Source: Lachnospiraceae bacterium
Lineage (GTDB): Bacteria > Bacillota > Clostridia > Lachnospirales > Lachnospiraceae
Reading direction: 5' to 3'
DNA: 64,000 nucleotides
Assembly (NCBI GenBank): GCA_900766925.1
Contig: CAAFXG010000192.1
Location: 1-64,000, forward strand
Part shown: piece after piece, positions 9,304-18,383 of the stretch
How the letters are laid out: each line of letters opens with the position of its first letter
Position numbering within the stretch: position 1 is the first letter of the stretch
Translations under genes and position numbers: made by a program
Notes under the pieces: model-generated
What the model saw: the letters and a program-made list of their open reading frames with translations, nothing else
Database searches by the model: none
Told to the model about the DNA's origin: nothing

Positions 9304-9503
9304 GCACGAAACAGGGGTAAGCTGTTGTTAGTTATAGGTGTATACGGTTTTCATTCCTTTGTTATGCTATGGAGAAGAGACTTAAAAATCATGGAAGCCT
9401 TTGCTGAACATGATTTTTGTATAAGGCTCTTCGGAATGTATAACATAACGGAATGAAAACCATATACACCTATAACTAACAACAGCTTACCCCTGTTTCG
9501 TGC
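9304..9503. repeat. Long inverted-repeat element, copy 1 (conserved core, unique arms)
   Basis: The arms 9304-9357 and 9450-9503 are 54 nt each and complementary except for one C-A mismatch. They enclose a core that is shared, over 9358-9460, with 60495-60593. The first 33 nt of that shared core are identical in both copies. Inside, AAAAATCATG pairs with CATGATTTTT around the conserved loop GAAGCC..TGCTGAA; in the other copy the inner stem reads GTG/CAC instead of ATG/CAT, a compensatory change. The arms are unrelated between copies. The element lies between the convergent Rpn remnant and the deacetylase gene, ending 18 nt from the latter's stop codon. It could act as a bidirectional terminator, a structured RNA or a small mobile palindrome. 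Confidence 0.8.
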
Positions 9504-9521
9504 GGACACACCACTATTTCT

Positions 9522-10505
9522 TCACTCCAGCTCATTCAGACTGGCAAATCTGTAACCCTCGGCCTTTAGATTCTGAATTACCGTCTTAAGTGCAGCAGCA
9601 TTAGATGATGAGCAGTTATGCATAAGCACAATTGCACCATTGTGATGATACTTTTTGAAATGCTCAATAACAAAATCGGACCCAGGCTGATTATTTACAT
9701 CATAATCCAGATACACAATGCTCCAAAAGATATTTTTGTATCCTAAATCACGGGCAATAGCGAGATTCCTGGCGCTGTAATCTCCACTTGGTGGACGGAA
9801 GTATGGATCCATATCGTATCCTGTAGCTTCTTTCATATATTCAGCACAACCATTTATCTCATGAACTATTTCCTCATATGATGTGTTCGGCAGGCATGGA
9901 TGGGTTATGGTGTGATTTCCAACCTGGTGTCCCTCACTCTTCATACGTTTAACAATATCTATATTATCTCTTATATAGGTTTGCGTCAAAAAGAAGCATG
10001 CCGGTACGTTTTCCTCCTTTAGGATATCAAGCATCTGCTCTGTGTACCCGTTCTCATATCCGCAATCGAAAGTAAAATACATAATCTTTTCCTGTTGTTT
10101 ATCTGAATTCTCCTCCCATACCCTCTTATCCAGATAATAGGCGCAGTATTCTGAAAGCTCGAGAGTATCATCACATCCGCTTGGTCCGTGCTCCTTGTCT
10201 CTTTTTATGTACCACGATAATTTTTCATTCGAATAACTGTTATAAGAATCCTTATCCTTAACATTATTGACAATAGGCAATTGCAGGTATCTTGCATCCT
10301 TAACTTCCTGCGTCTCATCCTCACTGTCGGAATCATCCGCCTCCCCTTCCCTGCTGCCGTCTGTCTGGCTATGTATAGCCTGCTTACTCCTTAAAAATGA
10401 AAACTTACCTTCTATCCCCGATAGGCATCCCCCTTTGATAAATAAAACCACAACTACAATAAAAATAATAATTAAAGCAACTATTTTTACATTTACTTTT
10501 TTCAA
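9522..10505 (-). CDS. Polysaccharide deacetylase, PdaA-like
   Basis: Predicted membrane-anchored carbohydrate esterase family 4 enzyme acting outside the membrane, probably on peptidoglycan N-acetyl groups. The N-terminal segment KIVALIIIFIVVVVLFIKG is a signal anchor, followed by an acidic linker. The NodB fold shows TFDCGYENG (motif 1), HTITHP (metal His pair, motif 2), RPPSGDYS (motif 3), WSIVYLDYD and VLMHN. The TFDCGYENG and WSIVYLDYD forms resemble the PdaA branch. The start is TTG at 10505, overlapping the stop of the upstream membrane-protein gene (TTGA arrangement), so the two are translationally coupled. The sporulation-cortex role of B. subtilis PdaA is only an analogy here. Confidence 0.85.
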   Translation of the reverse strand: MKKVNVKIVALIIIFIVVVVLFIKGGCLSGIEGKFSFLRSKQAIHSQTDGSREGEADDSDSEDETQEVKDARYLQLPIVNNVKDKDSYNSYSNEKLSWYIKRDKEHGPSGCDDTLELSEYCAYYLDKRVWEENSDKQQEKIMYFTFDCGYENGYTEQMLDILKEENVPACFFLTQTYIRDNIDIVKRMKSEGHQVGNHTITHPCLPNTSYEEIVHEINGCAEYMKEATGYDMDPYFRPPSGDYSARNLAIARDLGYKNIFWSIVYLDYDVNNQPGSDFVIEHFKKYHHNGAIVLMHNCSSSNAAALKTVIQNLKAEGYRFASLNELE

Positions 10506-11257
10506 GAGAAAAATTCCTTGAGAAAGCTATTAAGGACTTCCTCGTTACCCGGTTCAGCTTCCGTAGCCTTGGCAGCTTCATTCTGCGCTCTGGCATCGTA
10601 AACAGACTTTATATTAGTCAGCTTTTTCTGTTTTAGGGTCTTATCTCCTCCCCCGTCGGCACATTCCGAACTTGCCGCGCTTTCAGACTCAGCAACGTTT
10701 TTTACTGACTGGATATACTGTTTGGCAGACTGCCTTATCTTCTCCTCTCTGACAGGAGTAAGATTTTCCAGATAGTCCCTTATATTTGCTTTCAATATTT
10801 CCACTTTATTATTTATTAAAAATATATTCTCAAGTGCCAGCAAAAATGCACACACTATAACTCCATACGACATAAACTCAATCATTTCAGGACTCCCCCG
10901 CCAGGTATTGTCATAAAACAGAAACGCTCCTGCCATTATCATCCACGTGATAAAACAAAACGTCTGTCCGGACCGTACATAAAAATCAAACGGCAATCCT
11001 ATCAGCCGCATTTTCCGAACCTGTTTCCCTGCAAATGCCTCCCCACTGCCGTTCCGTATTCCGAGACTACGTCCGTTCTCATATTTCTGACGCATAACTC
11101 TGAGACTTTTTCTTCTGGTGGTAGCCATGTTTTCTGATTCACGAACGAGTTTTCCGATATATGTACCTGCTATAATCTTTAGAAGAAGACCAAGTGCACC
11201 AACACCCCACAGAATGTAAACTCCTATACTCAAATCCATTAATCTGTTAAGAATCAT
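10502..11257 (-). CDS. Conserved membrane protein of unknown function
   Basis: 251 residues with three likely membrane segments (about 10-30, 100-120 and 127-147), a basic loop between the first two, and a charged C-terminal tail rich in Ala, Glu and Lys. I do not recognise a named family. It overlaps the start of the PdaA-like gene by a few bases, so the two form an operon, and a role at the envelope together with the deacetylase is inferred. The start ATG at 11257 is preceded by AGAGGGAAG. Confidence 0.7.
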   Translation of the reverse strand: MILNRLMDLSIGVYILWGVGALGLLLKIIAGTYIGKLVRESENMATTRRKSLRVMRQKYENGRSLGIRNGSGEAFAGKQVRKMRLIGLPFDFYVRSGQTFCFITWMIMAGAFLFYDNTWRGSPEMIEFMSYGVIVCAFLLALENIFLINNKVEILKANIRDYLENLTPVREEKIRQSAKQYIQSVKNVAESESAASSECADGGGDKTLKQKKLTNIKSVYDARAQNEAAKATEAEPGNEEVLNSFLKEFFS

Positions 11258-11561
11258 ATGACTTCCCTCTTTCTATTTTATTAAGACAAAGCAACCTCAA
11301 CATATCCCTTTTCATTCTAACAATTTTTCAACTAATCAATCACACCGCGATTTATAATGAAATAAATTTGCCTGTAATCCATATGTATTCTGTTGTCCAT
11401 GCCTTGATGGTGAGATTGTAAAAGAGGTGAACTTAAGAAATCAAGCAAATTACATCGTAACTTTTCCCGTTTTTTCGCCGAAAATATATCTTTAACCAGC
11501 CATAAAATTATGCTATACTTCTACTTGAATTTACTATAATTAACACATAAAGGAGTTTAAT
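11258..11561. other. Divergent intergenic region
   Basis: 304 nt between the minus-strand membrane-protein operon and the plus-strand TSCPD gene. A plausible plus-strand promoter is TTAACC (11492-11497) and TATACT (11514-11519) with a 16-nt spacer. The rest shows no gene I can support. Confidence 0.45.
11492..11519 (+). promoter_or_regulatory. Probable promoter of the TSCPD gene and murG
   Basis: -35 TTAACC (four of six matches) and -10 TATACT with 16 nt between them, about 40 nt upstream of the ATG at 11562, which has AAGGAG before it. Confidence 0.45.
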
Positions 11562-11798
11562 ATGACATACAAGACTAATGGTACCTGCTCTCAGGCAATT
11601 GATTACGATATTGTAGACGGAAAGGTAACAAATGTACGCTTTACAGGTGGCTGTAACGGCAACCTCAAGGGAATTTGTGCCCTTGTTGAAGGAATGACCC
11701 CTGAAGCTGTAATTGAGAAGCTTGAAGGAATTAAATGCGGCTTTAAAAACACTTCATGTCCTGACCAGCTTGCACGCGCACTTAAGCAGAATATTTAA
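11562..11798 (+). CDS. TIGR03905-family TSCPD domain protein
   Basis: A 78-residue protein with the signature TSCPDQ at the C-terminal end and conserved cysteines (Cys9, two more in GGCNGNLKGICA, one in IKCGF). The TSCPD domain is also found at the C-terminus of some ribonucleotide reductases; the role of the stand-alone form is unknown, and the Cys pattern suggests metal or redox binding. It has an AAGGAG site and an ATG start. It lies 47 nt ahead of murG on the same strand and is probably cotranscribed with it. Confidence 0.85.
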   Translation: MTYKTNGTCSQAIDYDIVDGKVTNVRFTGGCNGNLKGICALVEGMTPEAVIEKLEGIKCGFKNTSCPDQLARALKQNI

Positions 11799-11845
11799 CT
11801 CAAAATAAGACAAGATAGTTTTATAATGATATTTTCGGAGGCACT

Positions 11846-12910
11846 ATGAAACGAATAGTATTAACCGGTGGTGGAACTGCCGGACATGTAACACCTAACA
11901 TGGCATTGATACCTACCCTTAAAGAAAAGGGCTATGATATACATTACATTGGTTCTTATGACGGAATTGAAAAGAAGCTTATCGAAGAAATGGATATACC
12001 ATATCATGGTATCGCAACCGGCAAATTAAGACGTTATTTCAGTCTCCAGAACTTTTCTGACCCATTTCGTGTCATTAAAGGTTTTTCTGAGGCCAAATCA
12101 CTTATGAAGGAGCTTAAACCTGACGTTGTATTTTCCAAGGGAGGCTTTGTTTCCGTACCGGTTGTTCTTGCTGCAAGCTCAAAGAAGGTTCCATGTATAA
12201 TTCATGAATCAGACATGACACCGGGTCTTGCCAACAAAATCTGTATTCCAAAGGCTGACAAAATCTGCTGTAACTTCCCTGAAGCCGCAGAGAATTTACC
12301 TGTCGGCAAGGCAGTTGTAACCGGAACGCCGATTCGTAAGGAATTATTTAACGGCAATGCCGCAGCCGCAATGACCTTCTGCGGATTTACACAGCCACGC
12401 CCTACACTCCTGGTTGTAGGAGGAAGCACAGGTGCTCTTCGTGTTAATGAAGCAATATGGGCATGCCTTGATGAACTTACCGCCAAATATAACGTAATAC
12501 ATTTGTGTGGCAAAGACAAAACCAATGACAAATACAACAACATTCCTAATTATGTTCAATATGAATACATTAAGGCTGAGCTTAAAGATATGCTTGCATT
12601 AGCAGATGTAATCGTATCCAGAGCCGGTGCAAATGCAATCTGCGAGCTTCTTGCATTACACAAGCCAAGTGTTCTTATTCCTCTTTCACTTGAGGCAAGT
12701 CGTGGAGACCAGATACTTAATGCACAGTCCTTTGCCAAAAGCGGATATGCTAAGCTTCTCATGGAGGAAGACGTAAATAACACCTCCCTTCTCGAAGCAA
12801 TAAACGAAGTATATGACAACCGCGCCACATACATTAAGGCAATGGAAGAAAGCCAGAGCAAAGATTCCATCAGTATGATTGTTGAAATGATAGATGAGCT
12901 GGCCAGGTAA
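11846..12910 (+). CDS. murG: UDP-GlcNAc:lipid I N-acetylglucosaminyltransferase MurG
   Basis: Adds GlcNAc to lipid I to give lipid II on the cytoplasmic face of the membrane. The 354-residue GT-B fold shows GGGTAGHVTPNMALIP at the N-terminus, HESDMTPGLANKI, GGSTGALRVNEAI and the UDP-sugar site SRAGANAICELLAL. The ribosome binding site GGAGG precedes the ATG. It is separated from the usual dcw cluster and sits behind the TSCPD gene. A terminator stem begins within its last codons. Confidence 0.96.
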   Translation: MKRIVLTGGGTAGHVTPNMALIPTLKEKGYDIHYIGSYDGIEKKLIEEMDIPYHGIATGKLRRYFSLQNFSDPFRVIKGFSEAKSLMKELKPDVVFSKGGFVSVPVVLAASSKKVPCIIHESDMTPGLANKICIPKADKICCNFPEAAENLPVGKAVVTGTPIRKELFNGNAAAAMTFCGFTQPRPTLLVVGGSTGALRVNEAIWACLDELTAKYNVIHLCGKDKTNDKYNNIPNYVQYEYIKAELKDMLALADVIVSRAGANAICELLALHKPSVLIPLSLEASRGDQILNAQSFAKSGYAKLLMEEDVNNTSLLEAINEVYDNRATYIKAMEESQSKDSISMIVEMIDELAR

Positions 12911-12934
12911 AATAAAAGTCTGGCCGGCTTTTTC
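12897..12934 (+). terminator. Terminator of murG
   Basis: AGCTGGCCAG (12897-12906) pairs with CTGGCCGGCT (12920-12929, one G-U pair) and is followed by five T. The left arm overlaps the last codons of murG. Confidence 0.85.
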
Positions 12935-12936
12935 CA

Positions 12937-14265
12937 TTACTCTGATTGAAATTTTCCGGTAGCCCCAATATATCCAATTGCCAGAACAATAAGCATTGCA
13001 ATCCAGCTTATAGGCTCTGTGAATATTACTCCGGTGTACCCGAGGGCAGGAACCAACAGCTTTGCTGACAAAATCTTAATTGTCATTTCAAGCACACTCG
13101 TTATTACGGGAAGTACCTTTCGTCCCATTCCCTGCATTGAACAGCGTAGCACCAGTAACGGGCCAAGAACGTAGAAGAACAAAATACTTATTTTGGAGTA
13201 TCTTACAGATACACTTATTATTTCCATATTATCACTGCTCAATATCCAGTGATACATTGGCTCTGCAAAGAGATAACACAGTAATATCAGAAATGAAACC
13301 AGTACTACCTCAAGTATTAAAACCTGCCTTACTCCCTGTACTACTCTTTTCGGCTTTCCGGCACCAATATTCTGGCTTGTATATGTTGTTACCGCTACAG
13401 AAAGAGAGAAAATAGTAACCGTTAATATTTCAAACACCCTTCTTGCCGCAGTGTGAGCAGTAACAATAGTTGTTCCAAGCCCGTTTATTGCACTCTGCAG
13501 GATTACAGAACCAATATTTACGATACATGACATAAGCGCCATTGAAAGTCCTGTTGAGATAAGGTTACTGTATTGACCCTCATATAATTTCCAGTCATCA
13601 TGCTTTGGAATGATATCACGAAACTTTACAAATATGTATATAAGACACATCAAGCCTGCCATTGCTTGTGCAATAACAGTTGCATATGCTGCGCCCGCAA
13701 TATTAAGCCCCATGCCTTTTACAAACAGCAAATCAAGTCCTATATTTACAACAACTGCTGCCATAAGACAGTAAAGAGGCGTCTTGCTGTCACCAACCGC
13801 TCTCAATACATTTGCGCACAGATTGTATATTGCTGTAAAAATTATTCCTACGATTATAATCCTGACATAGGTGAGGGCATCAGCATATATATCATCAGGT
13901 GTAGATAACAGCTTGAGAATCTTCTCAATAAAGCAAAGTGCAAGAGCCGTAAAAACTACAGTTGCTCCCAATGTAAGGAAAATAGCTCCTGCAATATACT
14001 TACGCATTTTCCGGTAATCCTTTGCACCAAAGCTGTTTGCAACCGGAATGGCAAAGCCCTGCGTCAGACCATTTATGAAACTAATTATTGTATTGGAAAT
14101 AACACTTGTTGCACCTACAGCCGCAAATGCATTTGTGCTGACATAGGTACTGACAATCTTACTGTCTGCAATGTTATATAGCTGCTGAAATATATTTCCA
14201 AATAATATGGGCAAAGCAAACATAACTATAACCTTTACAGGCAAGCCCTTAGTTAAATCCTTCAT
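12937..14265 (-). CDS. MATE-family multidrug/sodium efflux transporter
   Basis: A 442-residue polytopic membrane protein with about 12 hydrophobic segments. The N-terminal MKDLTKGLPVKVIVMFALPI and the Asn/Gln-rich first helix region (GNIFQQLYNIADS) are typical of the DinF/NorM-like MATE branch. It exports cationic compounds using a Na+ or H+ gradient; the substrate cannot be told. I start it at 14265, where ATG overlaps the stop of the upstream decarboxylase-family gene by one base (TAATG); the frame is open upstream to 14355. This coupling suggests the two are made together. Confidence 0.9.
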   Translation of the reverse strand: MKDLTKGLPVKVIVMFALPILFGNIFQQLYNIADSKIVSTYVSTNAFAAVGATSVISNTIISFINGLTQGFAIPVANSFGAKDYRKMRKYIAGAIFLTLGATVVFTALALCFIEKILKLLSTPDDIYADALTYVRIIIVGIIFTAIYNLCANVLRAVGDSKTPLYCLMAAVVVNIGLDLLFVKGMGLNIAGAAYATVIAQAMAGLMCLIYIFVKFRDIIPKHDDWKLYEGQYSNLISTGLSMALMSCIVNIGSVILQSAINGLGTTIVTAHTAARRVFEILTVTIFSLSVAVTTYTSQNIGAGKPKRVVQGVRQVLILEVVLVSFLILLCYLFAEPMYHWILSSDNMEIISVSVRYSKISILFFYVLGPLLVLRCSMQGMGRKVLPVITSVLEMTIKILSAKLLVPALGYTGVIFTEPISWIAMLIVLAIGYIGATGKFQSE

Positions 14266-15716
14266 TATTCTATCCCTCTTATCTTTTTCCCTGACCGGGT
14301 ATAGGAAATCAGAATTTGTGCCTTTTCCTTCGTTATGGTCTCTCCTCTTGTACAAATATAGCTTCCCGGTGGATAAACATATATGTTTTCCTTAGCACAT
14401 GTGCCGATAAGAGAATTAATTTTATCAATTATCTCTTGGCCCTTGGCATTATCATTATGATTTTTTTCATAATAATCTATACTCCCGTTATAATCTTGCT
14501 TATTTTCACTTTTTTTATCATAATTTTTATCATAATTTATATTTGATTTTCCATTGCTAAGAATTTCATCTACCCTGCATATGACCTCGTAAAGCCTGTC
14601 AAAATCCTTATCACTATCCATAGCTGTTGATATTAGAACAACATAATCCAGCCCTGACATTTCGCATACAATATTACCTTCCCGGGAAAGAAGCTCCTCA
14701 AGCCTTGTTCCGCTTACACTCTCACTCCACAAAACAATACGCGTTTCATCATAGTCAAATGCACCTTGCCTGATGATATCCCTGCCATCCAATATGTGTA
14801 TTCTTTTCAGCCCTGTCGCTTTATTTCTGAAATTATCCAATGTCCTCAGATAATCTGTAAAATCCTGCTCACAGGCCCATGCCACCGCATTTTCCATTGA
14901 TGCCAGCAATACATAAGAAGGCGATGAGCTCATAAAAACAGCCTTATACCGTCTCACCGCTTTATCAAGAGCTTCATTCATAACATGCATAACTGCAGTC
15001 TGTGTTAGTGCCGGCAATGTCTTGTGCAGACTTTGTACAACAATATCAGCGCCAAGTCTTATTGAAGACACTGCATTACCTGTAAATGGCAGGTGCGCAC
15101 CATGGGCCTCATCAACAATGAGCTTTATTCCATACTCCTTCAAAACCCCGCTTATTGCACCGATATCAGAAATAATCCCTTCATAATTCGGACTTGTAAG
15201 CACCATTGCTCCAATGTCCCGGCTATTCTCACAAATATCCCTTACATCATCAACGCTTATAAAGCCACCTACCCTTGGTCCTGCCATCTCCACCGGCTTT
15301 ATGTAAATAGGATTAAGCCCGAAAATAGAAACTGCATTATAAACTGACTTGTGACAATTATCAGCAACAATAATACTGCGTTTTCCACATGAATTCTCCT
15401 CGTCAAAGCAAGCAGCAATGGCTGTCAGTATACCGCAGGTAGAACCATTTACAAGATAATAGCTTGCAAAGGTTTCATAAACCCTCGCAAGCTCATTCTG
15501 TGACTGTTTAATTATACCCTCTGGATGATGTAAATCGTCTGTTCCGGGAACCTCTGTTACATCCATCCCATAAATACCGTCAAGAAGCTCCCCAATACCA
15601 ATTCTTTCGACATCATCTGAACCGCAAATTCCTCTTCGCTTATGCCCCGGCATATGCCAAGGGTGATGACTGGTATTCAGATATTCTTCCAACCCTTTAA
15701 TAATATATCTCTTCAA
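14265..15716 (-). CDS. Orn/Lys/Arg decarboxylase-family PLP enzyme
   Basis: Fold-type I PLP enzyme of the YaaO/SpeA-like branch, predicted to decarboxylate a basic amino acid. The N-terminal HMPGHKRR, GSTCGILTAI, DEAHGAHLPF (PLP Asp) and QSLHKTLPALTQ (Schiff-base Lys) are all present. A TTG start at 15716 is preceded by AGGAG. Between the large domain and the C-terminal domain lies a roughly 35-residue stretch of Asn, Lys, Tyr and Asp (about 395-430), an unusual low-complexity linker. The C-terminal domain ends with PPGSYICTRGE and following residues. It is translationally coupled to the MATE transporter gene. Confidence 0.85.
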   Translation of the reverse strand: MKRYIIKGLEEYLNTSHHPWHMPGHKRRGICGSDDVERIGIGELLDGIYGMDVTEVPGTDDLHHPEGIIKQSQNELARVYETFASYYLVNGSTCGILTAIAACFDEENSCGKRSIIVADNCHKSVYNAVSIFGLNPIYIKPVEMAGPRVGGFISVDDVRDICENSRDIGAMVLTSPNYEGIISDIGAISGVLKEYGIKLIVDEAHGAHLPFTGNAVSSIRLGADIVVQSLHKTLPALTQTAVMHVMNEALDKAVRRYKAVFMSSSPSYVLLASMENAVAWACEQDFTDYLRTLDNFRNKATGLKRIHILDGRDIIRQGAFDYDETRIVLWSESVSGTRLEELLSREGNIVCEMSGLDYVVLISTAMDSDKDFDRLYEVICRVDEILSNGKSNINYDKNYDKKSENKQDYNGSIDYYEKNHNDNAKGQEIIDKINSLIGTCAKENIYVYPPGSYICTRGETITKEKAQILISYTRSGKKIRGIE

Positions 15717-15733
15717 CTTAAACTCCTATCATT

Positions 15734-17416
15734 TTACGTCAAATCAACTGTAGTAACATCAGCAAGCGTAAGCAGTGTAAGCTCGTCCTCATTAAAATTA
15801 GCTTCAACCACAAGACGGTTTGCCTGATTATTAATAACATTATCCAAATAATTCCTGACAGAACGGGCATTACCAAAATTCTCCGGTGGGAATGCCAGAA
15901 CCTTTGCAAACTTTGCCTTAACAAAGCTAAGTGCATCCTCACTTAACCTGTAATCAAGCTTTTTAGCTCTGTTACACATAATCTCTACCAACTCATCTGC
16001 AGTGTAATTAGGGAATTCTATAGTCCTGTTAAATCTTGAACGAAGACCCGGGTTTGCATCAAGGAAATCCTGCATCTCATCATGATAGCCCGCAGCAATA
16101 ACAATCAAATCATCCCTGTAATCCTCCATTGCCTTGTTCAAAATATCTATTGCTTCCTGACCAAAATCTCCCTCCTGCTTGTTTGAAGACAGCGCGTACG
16201 CCTCATCAATAAAGAGAATACCACCCTTGGCCTTCTCAACAACCTCCATTACCTTTTCACCGGTCTGACCCATATAGCTTGCTACAAGACCCGAACGGTC
16301 AACCTCAACAAGATGTCCCTTGGATAAAACACCAAGCCCTCTATAAATTTTGGCAAGAATTCTTGCAACCGTTGTTTTACCTGTACCCGGATTACCAAGA
16401 AATACCATATGGTTTGTGGTAGGTGGAAGCTGTAGACCCTTTTCCTGCCTTATCTTACATATCTTAAGAAGATTAACCAAATTATTAATCTCTCTCTTGA
16501 CACTTTCCATACCTGTAAGAGCGTTCAGCTCAGACATAAGCGATTCCAAATCAATCTCCGCCGGATTCATAATATGCTTAACATCCTTGTCTACCGCCAG
16601 ATTTTCCTTGCGAATCTCCTGCTTCTTGTCATCCTGTGCAGAATATTTTTCATCCTTATTAACCTTACTGTCTGACTTGTTTTCATCAGAACCTATTCTG
16701 CCGTATTCGCGATTAGCTTTTAGAGAAAAATCAGAATACATATATGTTCGTGAATCACTGTTCCCTGTGGATTCTTCTATAGTATCCCAAGCATTATCAT
16801 CTGTATTAACCTTTGTATACGCAGGTGCTTCCTCTCGCTTAACCTTACTTCCCGGCTTAAAGGCAATTGTAGGCTTGTAATCCTCTATCTTATCCTTAAT
16901 AATCTCAATATTTTCCTTAAGCATGGAAATATATGACGTAAGTGCAAGCACCTCACCATCTAATACTTCTTTATTACATGCAATAAAATCATTACCAATA
17001 TAATTGAAGGTTGTTACATACATCATTATCAAATCATAATATTGACTTGAAAGCTCACCTGTTTCAGGTCCAACATTTGAACGCACAAATGGTTCTAGTG
17101 ATAGTGGCGCATTATTCTTAATATTCTCGGATTTCAAATCCCACCTGTTTGCATAATCCGAAATCATTTTTTCTGTAAATTGAAGTCCAAATAACAAATT
17201 TATATACTTAACTTCTTCCTTGGCAATCGTACCATCTGCATAGGCAAGATAAACAAGAAAATTAAGCATATCCGTCTTAAAAATTTTCTCTAAATTAACC
17301 TGACCATTAGTCCTGACAAAATCTGCATGGCCAATACTTGCTGCTCTCTTAAGACATAAACTATACATTTTTTTACTTGTATCCTTAACCTTTACAATGT
17401 TAAAACCCCATTCCAT
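15734..17416 (-). CDS. CbbX/SpoVK-like AAA+ ATPase with TerB-like N-terminus
   Basis: 560 residues. The C-terminal half is a CbxX/CfqX-type AAA+ module with Walker A GNPGTGKTTVARI near residue 340, Walker B GGILFIDEAYAL, and a sensor/arginine region NPGLRSRFNRTIEF. The N-terminal third contains a helical segment with YADGTIAKEEVKYINLLFG, which looks like a TerB/tellurite-resistance-type fold; a charged linker of about 100 residues joins the two. Related proteins remodel other protein complexes; the target here is unknown. Its stop is 17 nt from the decarboxylase start and it begins 3 nt after maf, so the run maf to MATE is probably one operon. Confidence 0.8.
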   Translation of the reverse strand: MEWGFNIVKVKDTSKKMYSLCLKRAASIGHADFVRTNGQVNLEKIFKTDMLNFLVYLAYADGTIAKEEVKYINLLFGLQFTEKMISDYANRWDLKSENIKNNAPLSLEPFVRSNVGPETGELSSQYYDLIMMYVTTFNYIGNDFIACNKEVLDGEVLALTSYISMLKENIEIIKDKIEDYKPTIAFKPGSKVKREEAPAYTKVNTDDNAWDTIEESTGNSDSRTYMYSDFSLKANREYGRIGSDENKSDSKVNKDEKYSAQDDKKQEIRKENLAVDKDVKHIMNPAEIDLESLMSELNALTGMESVKREINNLVNLLKICKIRQEKGLQLPPTTNHMVFLGNPGTGKTTVARILAKIYRGLGVLSKGHLVEVDRSGLVASYMGQTGEKVMEVVEKAKGGILFIDEAYALSSNKQEGDFGQEAIDILNKAMEDYRDDLIVIAAGYHDEMQDFLDANPGLRSRFNRTIEFPNYTADELVEIMCNRAKKLDYRLSEDALSFVKAKFAKVLAFPPENFGNARSVRNYLDNVINNQANRLVVEANFNEDELTLLTLADVTTVDLT

Positions 17417-17419
17417 CTA

Positions 17420-17989
17420 TTACGCCCTCTCAGATATTTTATTTATCTCATGATACAGTCTTGCTATCGGTAAGCCGACAACATTATAGTAATCACCATC
17501 TATCCTCTGTATATATTTAGCCGCACCACTCTGTATACCATAAGCTCCGGCCTTATCCATTGGATCATTCGTCCTAATATAATCCCAAATCTCTTCCTCC
17601 GTCATCGGATAAAACGTTACTCTTGTACATTCATTGAAGCTTGTACTGCCATTCTTCCACACAAGGCTAACTCCCGTGTAAACCTCATGTGTCCTGCCTT
17701 GCAGCTTTCTTAACATTTCGAAGGCATGTTTCTCATTTGCCGGTTTTCCCAATATATTTCCATCAATTGAAACCACTGTATCCGCTCCTATAACAAGAAC
17801 ATCCTTTTCTGCCTGCGAATTAAACACATCCCTTGCCTTCTGAAAAGATAGCTCCTCAACCACCTCTCCCGGAACTGATTTCGTTATTACCTCTTCAACA
17901 GTTGAGGTTATTATATCAAATTTATATCCCGCCAGAGAAAGAAGCTCCCTTCTCCTTGGGGATTGTGACGCTAAAATAATATTTGTCAT
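17420..17989 (-). CDS. maf: Maf-family nucleoside triphosphate pyrophosphatase
   Basis: A 189-residue Maf/YhdE-type house-cleaning enzyme that hydrolyses dTTP/UTP or modified NTPs. Motifs: ILASQSPRRRELL at the N-terminus, GADTVV (catalytic Asp) and GKPANEKHAFEML. I start it at the ATG at 17989, where the conserved N-terminus begins; a longer frame is open to 18019. It follows hepT by 4 nt and precedes the AAA ATPase gene by 3 nt. Confidence 0.93.
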   Translation of the reverse strand: MTNIILASQSPRRRELLSLAGYKFDIITSTVEEVITKSVPGEVVEELSFQKARDVFNSQAEKDVLVIGADTVVSIDGNILGKPANEKHAFEMLRKLQGRTHEVYTGVSLVWKNGSTSFNECTRVTFYPMTEEEIWDYIRTNDPMDKAGAYGIQSGAAKYIQRIDGDYYNVVGLPIARLYHEINKISERA

Positions 17990-17993
17990 ATTT

Positions 17994-18383
17994 CTATATC
18001 CAATTGGCCTCCAATTCATTTTTTAGCTCATCAAATAAATTATAGTAATAATTTTTTGTCTTATATATAATATCCATTGCAATATCTCTATTATAAGAAT
18101 GTGCCACATTATTTCTTGATACCAATGCATTTAACCACATTTCTTCATTTTGTATCATTTTTGCCTGATATGCGGTTTTTAGAATTGTTTTCGGAGAGCC
18201 TGTTCTTCCCTCATCAAAGCCACTATCCTCCAATATTTCCTTCATAGCCTTCCATGCCTGTTCAAAACACACCTCAAACAGCCCTACCATTCCTGTCATT
18301 TCAACATTCCCATATGGCTCATTATAATTATAGATATCCTTTAAATTATTGAATGCATTTAAAAAATTCTCATACTTTTTCAT
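17994..18383 (-). CDS. hepT: HepT-like RNase toxin / HI0074-family nucleotidyltransferase substrate-binding protein
   Basis: A 129-residue all-helical protein of the HEPN superfamily. The RX4HXY RNase motif is intact: R-NNVA-H-S-Y near residue 97. It is paired with the MNT nucleotidyltransferase gene just upstream (14-nt overlap), the arrangement of HepT-MntA type VII toxin-antitoxin modules, in which MntA silences HepT by AMPylating its Tyr. The family is also annotated as HI0074 substrate-binding subunit. The intact motif supports a toxin; activity is inferred only. Confidence 0.75.
   Translation of the reverse strand: MKKYENFLNAFNNLKDIYNYNEPYGNVEMTGMVGLFEVCFEQAWKAMKEILEDSGFDEGRTGSPKTILKTAYQAKMIQNEEMWLNALVSRNNVAHSYNRDIAMDIIYKTKNYYYNLFDELKNELEANWI

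Noticed and set aside
11385..11500. Short open stretch with a Cys-containing reading (CPCLDGEIVKEV)
   Set aside because: No start codon with a binding site, only about 40 codons, and it overlaps the promoter region of the next gene.
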